Shown here: positions 1 through 4,450 of the stretch, piece by piece
How positions within the stretch are numbered: the first letter of the stretch is position 1
How the letters are laid out: every line of letters starts with the position of its first letter
Assembly: GCA_016296675.1 (NCBI GenBank)
Contig: JAEDIV010000082.1
Coordinates: 1 to 12,202, forward strand
Source: Clostridia bacterium
Lineage (GTDB): Bacteria > Bacillota > Clostridia > Christensenellales > Aristaeellaceae
Reading direction: 5' to 3'
DNA: 12,202 bases
The notes under the pieces: generated by a model
What the model saw: the letters and a program-made list of their open reading frames with translations, nothing else
Told to the model about the DNA's origin: nothing
Databases searched by the model: none
Program-made: the position numbers and the translations under genes

Positions 1-128
1 TGGTAGACACGAACGACGAGATGTGGTACACTTACGGTACAAAAATAGACAAAAGTATTGAAAACACGCCCTCCGACAGCGGTCGCGTTCGCAAGGTTTT
101 TTCTCAATGTTCGATTAAGCCAAAAGGC
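1..128 (+). repeat. Rhs hinge repeat, copy 1 (left end outside window)
   Basis: This aligns base for base, without gaps, with 1364-1491 (2 mismatches seen) and 4009-4136. It is the only copy that continues into coding sequence; the other two switch to a palindromic element at the same point, just after AAAAGGC. It encodes the end of the Rhs core and serves as the natural homology for recombination with the orphan copies downstream. Confidence 0.85.
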
Positions 129-194
129 TCGTATGTAGTCGCTGCAATCGATAGATTCATAGAAGCTTTGAAGAAAGCAGGACAATTCTTATAG
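1..194 (+). pseudogene. Rhs (YD-repeat) toxin, hinge region at the C-terminal end of the core, 5' end outside window
   Basis: The frame is open from the window edge (first full codon at position 3) to a TAG at 192-194, giving about 63 residues. It begins VDTNDEMWYTYGTKIDKS and ends IDRFIEALKKAGQFL. The first 42 codons recur almost unchanged at about 1366-1491 and 4011-4136, which marks this as the conserved segment joining an Rhs core to its variable tip. The remaining residues (after KPKG) are unique to this copy and continue, in the same frame beyond the TAG, into a nuclease-like domain that ends at 422. The TAG therefore probably interrupts a once-continuous toxin gene, so I call it a pseudogene. 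TAG also ends two other genes nearby, which argues against a reassigned codon. The role as secreted or contact-delivered toxin is inferred from the Rhs family; the core itself lies outside the window. Confidence 0.6.
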
Positions 195-212
195 ATTTAC
201 GGAAATAGATCA

Positions 213-422
213 TTGAAAACGGCAGGCTTGGTGGGCAATCAACGTCCCGATATCATAGCTTATAGAGTTGATGGTGGAATAGAAGTATGGGAATTTGCTA
301 GTCCTTCACAGGCTATGGGAACTAAGGGATATCAAGCCTTGGAAGCGAAAATTACAGCAATGCAAACTGCTAATCCATCGGCTCATTTTAACCCGATTAT
401 TCCTTGGGAGGCGTATGATTAA
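213..422 (+). CDS. Rhs toxin C-terminal tip, PD-(D/E)xK nuclease-like, probably severed from its core by a stop
   Basis: This stretch encodes 69 residues from a possible TTG start, in the same frame as the Rhs hinge upstream and only 18 nt past its TAG. There is no convincing Shine-Dalgarno site before the TTG, so I infer it is the distal part of the toxin rather than an independent gene. The string RPDIIAYRVDGGIEVWEF resembles the PD...ExK core of restriction-endonuclease-fold toxin tips, with P-D followed about 12-15 residues later by hydrophobic-E. No Lys sits two residues after either Glu (E-V-W, E-F-A), so the active site would be a variant or lost. The end (FNPIIPWEAYD) looks like a genuine C-terminus. 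The stop overlaps the ATG of the next gene as TAATG, the usual arrangement for a toxin followed by its immunity gene. The nuclease call is tentative; the toxin-tip call rests mainly on position. Confidence 0.5.
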   Translation: MKTAGLVGNQRPDIIAYRVDGGIEVWEFASPSQAMGTKGYQALEAKITAMQTANPSAHFNPIIPWEAYD

Positions 423-1237
423 TGAAAATTCTTTGGAATAAACAGTTCAGACGCGAATATTTATGGGAGCCCAATTGCGGTGGGCAGTTTATCAAACAGG
501 AAAATCATGTTGCTTTCATCTTCAAGGATGATGATTCTTTATTGACATTCCCGGAGAAAGACACGCTGCCGCGATTGCTATATACCGAAACCAGCAATGA
601 GATTCTTCCTCTTCCAATAGAATGGACAGTGGTTGAAACACCGGATGATATATTTTTGATGGTTTCAGAGGACCAAGGCTTGAACCTGAAAAATAACATA
701 TTTTTCCATGATGTTCCTGAGCATATCCGGATGGAGTTCAAAAAACATTTCAAGCCATTGGCATATTATGAAACGGATCCGCAATCTCTTGGAGAATATA
801 CCATTCTGCACAAGGATAACTGGGGTTATATCTGCATGAAGGAAGATGAGAAGCTGTGGGAATTCAACGGCAGAGCGTACTTGTATACGGATATGATGCG
901 CTGGAAGGATCGGCTGTTCTTCGGCACAGCAGGGCAGGGCGGTTATTTTTATGTGCTGGACATAAATACCGGCGTTCCTCTTGCCTCAATAAAAACAGGT
1001 GGGACGCGACGCATTGTCCAGGTTGATAATCTGTGCTATATCCTGAGAAGAGAAAAGCGTACACAATTGGTGTGTGTAGATTTATCCGACGGCAGAATCG
1101 TTTCGCAATGTGATTTGCCGGGAAAATCATCCGTTGACAGCGCAATTGCAATGATCGATAACCGTATTCATGCAATCACATTCAATTATTCGCGCTCAAT
1201 ACCGGTAGGTTTTACCTGGTCATGCGTTGAAATATAA
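422..1237 (+). CDS. Candidate immunity protein with beta-propeller-like repeats
   Basis: The product is 271 aa, soluble, with no signal peptide or membrane segment. The ATG at 422 shares a base with the upstream stop (TAATG), and GGGAGG at 406-411 lies 10 nt before it inside the toxin end, so start and coupling are well supported. The second half carries two blade-like units: RLFFGTAGQGGYFYVLDINT (near residues 163-182) and a later stretch containing QLVCVDLSDGRIV. Both have the strand-strand-D-x-x-x-G-x pattern of PQQ/WD-type propellers. I do not recognise a named family. Placement directly after a toxin tip makes a cognate immunity role the best guess: binding and blocking the nuclease in the cytoplasm. 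It is much larger than many immunity proteins, and a housekeeping propeller cannot be excluded. A terminator follows at 1297-1324. Confidence 0.6.
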   Translation: MKILWNKQFRREYLWEPNCGGQFIKQENHVAFIFKDDDSLLTFPEKDTLPRLLYTETSNEILPLPIEWTVVETPDDIFLMVSEDQGLNLKNNIFFHDVPEHIRMEFKKHFKPLAYYETDPQSLGEYTILHKDNWGYICMKEDEKLWEFNGRAYLYTDMMRWKDRLFFGTAGQGGYFYVLDINTGVPLASIKTGGTRRIVQVDNLCYILRREKRTQLVCVDLSDGRIVSQCDLPGKSSVDSAIAMIDNRIHAITFNYSRSIPVGFTWSCVEI

Positions 1238-1296
1238 AAGCGCAGATGAAACGGGGATAAATCATAAATCACGCAAAGTTCCTATACAAAATCCAA

Positions 1297-1324
1297 GCCC
1301 ACGGCTCGCGCCGTGGGCATTTTC
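1297..1324 (+). terminator. Rho-independent terminator after the propeller-like gene
   Basis: A 9-bp perfect stem (GCCCACGGC with GCCGTGGGC) around a 4-nt loop is followed by ATTTTCT. It lies about 60 nt after the stop at 1237 and should end transcription of the toxin/immunity pair. The same hairpin, with a 5-nt loop, recurs at 3956-3983. Confidence 0.85.
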
Positions 1325-1488
1325 TGTCCCTCAATTCCTACCACTTCAATTCCAATGGAAACGTGGTAGACACGAACGACGAGATGTGGTACACTTACGG
1401 TACAAAAATAGACAAAAGTATTGAAAACACGCCCTCCGACAGCGGTCGCGTTCGCAAGGCTTTTTCTCAATGTTCGCTTAAGCCAAAA

Positions 1489-1549
1489 GGCGCCCTTGTG
1501 TAAAGGGAGCTGTCAGCGAAGCTGACTGAGGGATTGTAGCTAACTTAAT
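1489..1549 (+). repeat. Palindromic repeat element (first copy)
   Basis: Two small hairpins lie in tandem. CCCTT and AAGGG flank GTGTA (about 1493-1507), then GTCAGC-GAA-GCTGAC spans 1512-1526, followed by TGAGGGATTGTAGC. The sequence is identical to 4134-4194. From memory it resembles short interspersed palindromic repeats that are common in gut Clostridia, but I could not check this. It replaces the codons that follow KPKG in the intact hinge and introduces a stop. Confidence 0.65.
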
Positions 1550-1572
1550 ACGATAGAAGGGAGAAAGAGAAA

Positions 1573-1800
1573 TTGATTACTTACCAACGGTTTATGTTAA
1601 ATGAACACTTTAAAAAGGCATCGTTTGAGGTCAATAACGAACATGAGCATTGCACAATGTGTGGTATAAAAATATCTGATTCCCCTGATGATATTCATGA
1701 AGGATATGTAACAACTAAGAATATACACTGGGTTTGCTGTGAATGTTTTGATAAATATAGAGAGGAGTATAGTTGGAAGTTGGAAAATGAATGCACGTGA
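1573..1800 (+). CDS. Small zinc-ribbon-like protein of unknown function
   Basis: The product is 75 aa from a TTG start, preceded by a good purine-rich ribosome site (GAAGGGAGAAAG, about 1556-1567). It has two CxxC knuckles: C27-T-M-C30 and C55-C-E-C58, 24 residues apart. This is the usual spacing of a zinc ribbon or treble clef built from four cysteines. The rest is charged and soluble, with no signal peptide. It sits immediately after hinge repeat copy 2, where a displaced toxin tip or its immunity gene would be expected, and just before another Rhs fragment. A role as orphan immunity protein or accessory factor is inference from position only. Base composition is AT-rich, like the other orphan genes here. 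Confidence 0.6.
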   Translation: MITYQRFMLNEHFKKASFEVNNEHEHCTMCGIKISDSPDDIHEGYVTTKNIHWVCCECFDKYREEYSWKLENECT

Positions 1801-1861
1801 ATCAGAGGACAGTTCTGTGAAAAAATAAAACAACGTACAAAAACTAGCATTCCACATAAGC

Positions 1862-2254
1862 GTGGATAGAAAAAATCAAATATCAAGTCAAGTTGCTTTA
1901 CCGATAAGTATCGACGGTAAAGAAAATGTAATTCAGCCCTCTGCAGATGCGCTTTTGATGAAAACCGAAACCATTTATACCGATAACGGGAATTACATCG
2001 TTTCTCAGAAGGACGCGCGCGGAAACATCGTCACCAATACGCTGGATGAAGATGGCAACGGCAGGGTAGAAGCGGTTACCGATCCGGCAGGCAATACCAT
2101 CCGCTATGGCTATGACAATTCTAATCGCATAGAGTCGGTCATCTTCGAAAAAGATGACCCGAACGATGAAACCAATACCACTCAGTATATACTCATAGTG
2201 CTTATAATGTTAATTATAGAGGTGATCAGTTCTCGTCACGAGATCGTGAAGTAG
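1862..2254 (+). pseudogene. Rhs core fragment with YD repeats
   Basis: Residues from about 1960 to 2188 read as Rhs/YD repeats, for example DARGNIVTNTLDEDGNG, VTDPAGNTIRYGYD and NRIESVIF. In the family these form part of the large beta-barrel shell that encloses the toxin. Only about 100 residues remain of a core that is normally many hundreds. No convincing start or ribosome site is visible; the frame is open from about 1829 and GTG 1862 is only nominal. After about 2188 the frame runs into unrelated hydrophobic residues, while the +2 frame continues sensibly as a DUF4329-like end, indicating a deletion plus frameshift. This is a remnant, not a functional gene. Confidence 0.75.
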
Positions 2255-2397
2255 CAAGTGAATTCTCAATTCCAATTTACGTTGCTACACCGGGTGGTAT
2301 GCTATTGAAGTATGATCCAACATCGGTCTACGATTTGATACTTTTCGATGATATTCCCTATGATCCGAATCATCCAAAATGGTCTGAAAAGGAGTGA
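2170..2397 (+). pseudogene. Rhs toxin C-terminus remnant, DUF4329-like
   Basis: In the frame of 2188 (open from 2170) the sequence reads YTHSAYNVNYRGDQFSSRD, then IPIYVATPGGMLLKYDP, ending at TGA 2395-2397. This matches my recollection of DUF4329, a JAB-like domain at Rhs C-termini with an HTH-x-x-Y...FSxxD pattern followed by a 'yvaTPxGxlkxYDP' strand. The first His of HTH is Tyr here, and the N-terminal half of the domain is missing. It overlaps the end of the Rhs fragment in another frame, so the toxin is broken. Its last codons (GGAGTGA) form the ribosome site of the next gene, an NTF2-fold immunity protein, which makes the two a likely original toxin/immunity pair. Confidence 0.55.
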
Positions 2398-2401
2398 ATT
2401 T

Positions 2402-2869
2402 ATGAATCGTATAGTAACAACGTCGCTAATTTTGTTGATAGCATGTGTAGGGAGCTTTTTTGTTGACATATGTAGCAAGAATAGCTTAAATGAATTCAAG
2501 CTACCAAATCAGAGTGTTTCCACAGAATGCTCTGAAACGAATTTTTTGTCAGGAGAACTGTATAGTATGAATAGAGCGGATGAATTTAATCTGTCCGACT
2601 ACGACATTTACTTGGAAGAATTTACAAGGGATATCGTATTAGGAGAAATAAAAAGTGAAAGCATCGCTGTTATAAAAGCAGAGGAGATTTTTAAAGAGGT
2701 TTATGGAGAATCAATAGAGAATAAAAAACCGTATATAGTATCTTACGACAAAGAACATGATGCATGGTATATCGAAGGAACCTTACCGAAGTATTATGTG
2801 GGTGGAGTACCGAATATTATTATTCGTGGTGAAGATGGTAGAGTTCTGGCTCTTTGGCATACAAAATAG
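2402..2869 (+). CDS. NTF2-fold immunity protein (YbbC/YhhH-like), probably lipid- or membrane-anchored
   Basis: The product is 155 aa. I chose ATG 2402 because AAAAGGAG (2387-2394) lies 7 nt upstream; an earlier in-frame ATG at 2348 lies inside the DUF4329 remnant and lacks such a site. The N-terminus has R3, a short hydrophobic run and L-I-A-C (residues 12-15) that fits a lipobox, so a lipoprotein or membrane anchor is likely. Residues 85-155 have the NTF2-like immunity signature: an AEEIFKEVYGE helix, then YIVSYDKEHDAWYIEGTLP, GGVPNIIIRGEDGRVL and a final WHTK. Family knowledge places such proteins next to Rhs toxins as protectors against the cognate tip. Here the partner tip is broken, so the gene may persist as an orphan that protects against kin. 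Confidence 0.75.
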   Translation: MNRIVTTSLILLIACVGSFFVDICSKNSLNEFKLPNQSVSTECSETNFLSGELYSMNRADEFNLSDYDIYLEEFTRDIVLGEIKSESIAVIKAEEIFKEVYGESIENKKPYIVSYDKEHDAWYIEGTLPKYYVGGVPNIIIRGEDGRVLALWHTK

Positions 2870-2882
2870 ATTCCATTAAACC

Positions 2883-3002
2883 ATGAATCATATCTTTGCA
2901 TCGTCCGGACAAATGAACGCTTTGGATCTTGTTACAGGGAAAATTGCAAAAATATTTGATAAGGAGTTTAGGATATTCCAAGCTCTGCCTAACGGAATGT
3001 AG
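2883..3002 (+). pseudogene. Remnant of a propeller-like immunity gene
   Basis: A 39-codon frame from ATG 2883 to TAG 3000-3002 reads MNHIFASSGQMNALDLVTGK, then IAKIFDKEF. The F-A-S-S-G-Q...ALDLxTGKI pattern echoes the blades of the candidate immunity protein at 422-1237 (GTAGQGGYFYVLDINTG). There is no clear ribosome site. I read it as the surviving piece of a related immunity gene. The likeness is by eye and short. Confidence 0.35.
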
Positions 3003-3230
3003 TGATGCAAATGGCTATCTTCCTGAATTAGCAATTGATTTTTATAGAAGCGCTTCTAATGCAGATGGACCGTAGCGCAGCAGATTGATTTCACGAAATC
3101 TAATATATTTAAGATATTACATACACTTGCAGCATGTGCGGGTTCTGTTGATAACTACTATGGAGATAGACAGGACGATCACACATATGTAGAAAAAGGA
3201 ATTAACGCTTACTACGCTTCCATTAATTAA
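3001..3230 (+). pseudogene. Frameshifted gene remnant of unknown identity
   Basis: Frame 1 reads SDANGYLPELAIDFYRSASN from 3001 and stops at TAG 3073-3075. Frame 3 then reads QQIDFTKSNIFKILHTLAAC and onward through DDHTYVEKGINAYYASIN to TAA 3228-3230. The two pieces look like one protein end split by a frameshift near 3060-3078. No start is visible. I do not recognise the family; a decayed immunity gene is plausible from the setting. The remaining bases to 3294 show only the ribosome site of the next gene. Confidence 0.35.
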
Positions 3231-3294
3231 CGCACCAATAAGTAGATGTGCATAAACAGCTTATTTTCTGTATCAGATGCGGGAGGGAAACACA

Positions 3295-3897
3295 ATGATG
3301 CGTAGAATCGAAAAGGGAATATTGATTCTTTTGATTATTATATTTGGGTTTTTGTGCTTGGTTTCTTACATCAGAAGTTTGGATCCCTTTCGCTATGACA
3401 TTAGGAAATTGAGTGAAAATGGCGTGCTTTGGGTTTTCGAGGAGCATTTTGATGAGTTTGACGAAACTGCTCAGATACTTTGGAATCATCCTGATTTTTT
3501 TGAGTACATACATGAGCCCCTTGGTGATTGGAGATTGGGTGGGATGTCAAACACAACAATTGACTATGAAAACTATGGCATGTTCTTTACGGACGAAGAA
3601 TGGGATAAGGTTCGAAATACCTATCTTCTGATGGAGCCTTCGCACTTTTCTGTGGTTGATATGTTTCTGTATAGTTATTTTCACGTTGTTCAATTTTTCT
3701 ATGTTGCGCATGATGAAAATGGAAGCGCCATTAATGTAGTGTTTTACTACATTGATTGCGATAACTATGAGCCGGGAGATTTTTATTTCATGGATGCAGT
3801 ACGCGAATTAAAAACATATTACAAAAATCTGTATGGAGCAGAACTAAAAAACATTATTTCTCCCAAATGGTACTATAGGATTGAATATCGTTCTTAG
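3295..3897 (+). CDS. Membrane-anchored protein of unknown function, candidate immunity protein
   Basis: The product is 200 aa. I chose ATG 3295 because GGGAGGG (3281-3287) lies 7 nt upstream; the in-frame ATG at 3277 precedes that site. Residues 3-27 have two Arg, then a strong hydrophobic helix (ILILLIIIFGFLCLV), giving a single N-terminal membrane anchor. The rest is acidic and aromatic-rich (FFTDEEWDKVRNTY, MFLYSYFHVVQFFYVAHDEN) and probably exposed on one side of the membrane. I recognise no named family. It lies between immunity-gene remnants and hinge repeat copy 3, and a terminator follows within 60 nt (3956). A role as immunity protein against a membrane-acting or secreted toxin tip is inference from context only. 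Confidence 0.6.
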   Translation: MMRRIEKGILILLIIIFGFLCLVSYIRSLDPFRYDIRKLSENGVLWVFEEHFDEFDETAQILWNHPDFFEYIHEPLGDWRLGGMSNTTIDYENYGMFFTDEEWDKVRNTYLLMEPSHFSVVDMFLYSYFHVVQFFYVAHDENGSAINVVFYYIDCDNYEPGDFYFMDAVRELKTYYKNLYGAELKNIISPKWYYRIEYRS

Positions 3898-3955
3898 ACA
3901 AGAGGATTATGGAACGATTCTCAGATTCAACCTTAGTCTCCACAACAACTCATCC

Positions 3956-3983
3956 GCCCACGGCCTCGCGCCGTGGGCTTTTT
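3956..3983 (+). terminator. Rho-independent terminator after the membrane-anchored gene
   Basis: A 9-bp perfect stem, GCCCACGGC with GCCGTGGGC, encloses the loop CTCGC and is followed by TTTTTCT. It is nearly identical to the hairpin at 1297-1324 and stands at the left edge of repeat copy 3. Confidence 0.88.
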
Positions 3984-4133
3984 CTGTCCCTCAATTCCGA
4001 TGGAAACGTGGTAGACACGAACGACGAGATGTGGTACACTTATGGTACAAAAATAGACAAAAGCATCGAAAACACGCCCTCCGACAGCGGTCGCGTGCGC
4101 AAGGCTTTTTCTCAATGTTCGATTAAGCCAAAA

Positions 4134-4194
4134 GGCGCCCTTGTGTAAAGGGAGCTGTCAGCGAAGCTGACTGAGGGATTGTAGCTAACTTAAT
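4134..4194 (+). repeat. Palindromic repeat element (second copy)
   Basis: Identical to 1489-1549. It has a CCCTT/AAGGG hairpin, then GTCAGC-GAA-GCTGAC at 4157-4171, ending in TTGTAGCTAACTTAAT. It sits at exactly the same junction with the hinge as the other copy. Confidence 0.65.
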
Positions 4195-4199
4195 CAGAA

Positions 4200-4307
4200 T
4201 ACGATATATTGAATCAGCTTGTCCGCGTCAATGGCCCGAACGATCCTACGGGCGGCGAGAACGGCACGACATGGCTGTATAGGATGAATCAGGAGATGGT
4301 TTCATGA
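4200..4307 (+). pseudogene. Rhs YD-repeat scrap
   Basis: From 4200 the frame reads YDILNQLVRVNGPNDPTGGE, then NGTTWLY and RMNQEMVS to a TGA at 4305-4307. YDxLNQLxRVNDPND and GTTWxYTYD are typical of Rhs repeats in Gram-positive gut bacteria; after WLY the expected repeat is lost. There is no start codon or ribosome site. This is a fragment of an Rhs core at the right end of the array. Confidence 0.7.
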
Positions 4308-4338
4308 TTCCTATTGACAACATTTCTGCAAAAACTCT

Positions 4339-4366
4339 GCCCGCAGCCCCGCGCTGTGGGCTTTTT
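4339..4366 (+). terminator. Rho-independent terminator at the right edge of the Rhs island
   Basis: A 9-bp stem (GCCCGCAGC with GCTGTGGGC, one G-U pair) and a 5-nt loop are followed by TTTTTC. It is related in sequence to the hairpins at 1297 and 3956, so it may be a third, diverged copy. It insulates the fucosidase operon from the island. Confidence 0.88.
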
Positions 4367-4391
4367 CTATTCGGTTACTTTTTTTCCGCGC

Positions 4392-4420
4392 TTGCAAAAT
4401 ATCCTGTTCGCCGTTATACT
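4392..4420 (+). promoter_or_regulatory. Sigma-A-type promoter of the fucosidase-Nudix operon
   Basis: TTGCAA (4392-4397) and TATACT (4415-4420) are 17 nt apart, just after the terminator at 4339-4366 and about 30 nt before the fucosidase start. No clear operator is visible. Confidence 0.7.
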
Positions 4421-4450
4421 TAAAGAAAATGCCTAAGGCGGTGTTTTGAG

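Larger units (their letters stand above)
1297..1555 (+). repeat. Terminator-hinge-palindrome unit, copy 2
   Basis: This is a direct repeat of 3956-4206. In order it contains the terminator, a short CTCAATTCC spacer, the Rhs hinge fragment (about 1354-1491), the palindromic element (1489-1549) and ACGATA. Relative to copy 3 it has an extra 15 nt near 1340-1354 that contains a second TTCAATTCC, and it lacks 6 nt just before ACGATA. Over 1364-1549 I count 5 differences from copy 3, four of them silent in the hinge reading frame. The hinge frame ends at TAA 1501-1503 inside the palindromic element, so it encodes no complete protein. Confidence 0.85.
3956..4206 (+). repeat. Terminator-hinge-palindrome unit, copy 3
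   Basis: Direct repeat of 1297-1555. The parts are the terminator, CTCAATTCC, the Rhs hinge fragment (about 3995-4136, frame reading DGNVVDTNDEMW through KPKG), the palindromic element (4134-4194) and ACGATA. Here ACGATA continues into real Rhs coding sequence (YDILNQLV), whereas copy 2 diverges after it. The hinge frame ends at TAA 4146-4148, so no complete protein is made. Confidence 0.85.

Noticed and set aside
192..194. TAG as a recoded (for example pyrrolysine) codon
   Set aside because: TAG ends the NTF2-fold and membrane-anchored genes in the same island, and no recoding signal is visible; a nonsense mutation is simpler.
3909..4148. 79-codon open frame running through terminator and hinge repeat copy 3
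   Set aside because: It crosses a clear terminator hairpin and ends in the palindromic element; only the hinge part is meaningful, as an orphan fragment.
1..4206. Three spaced repeats considered as a CRISPR array or insertion-sequence ends
   Set aside because: The repeats are long, partly coding and more than 1 kb apart, with no short regular spacers. No transposase, terminal inverted repeats or target duplications are visible.
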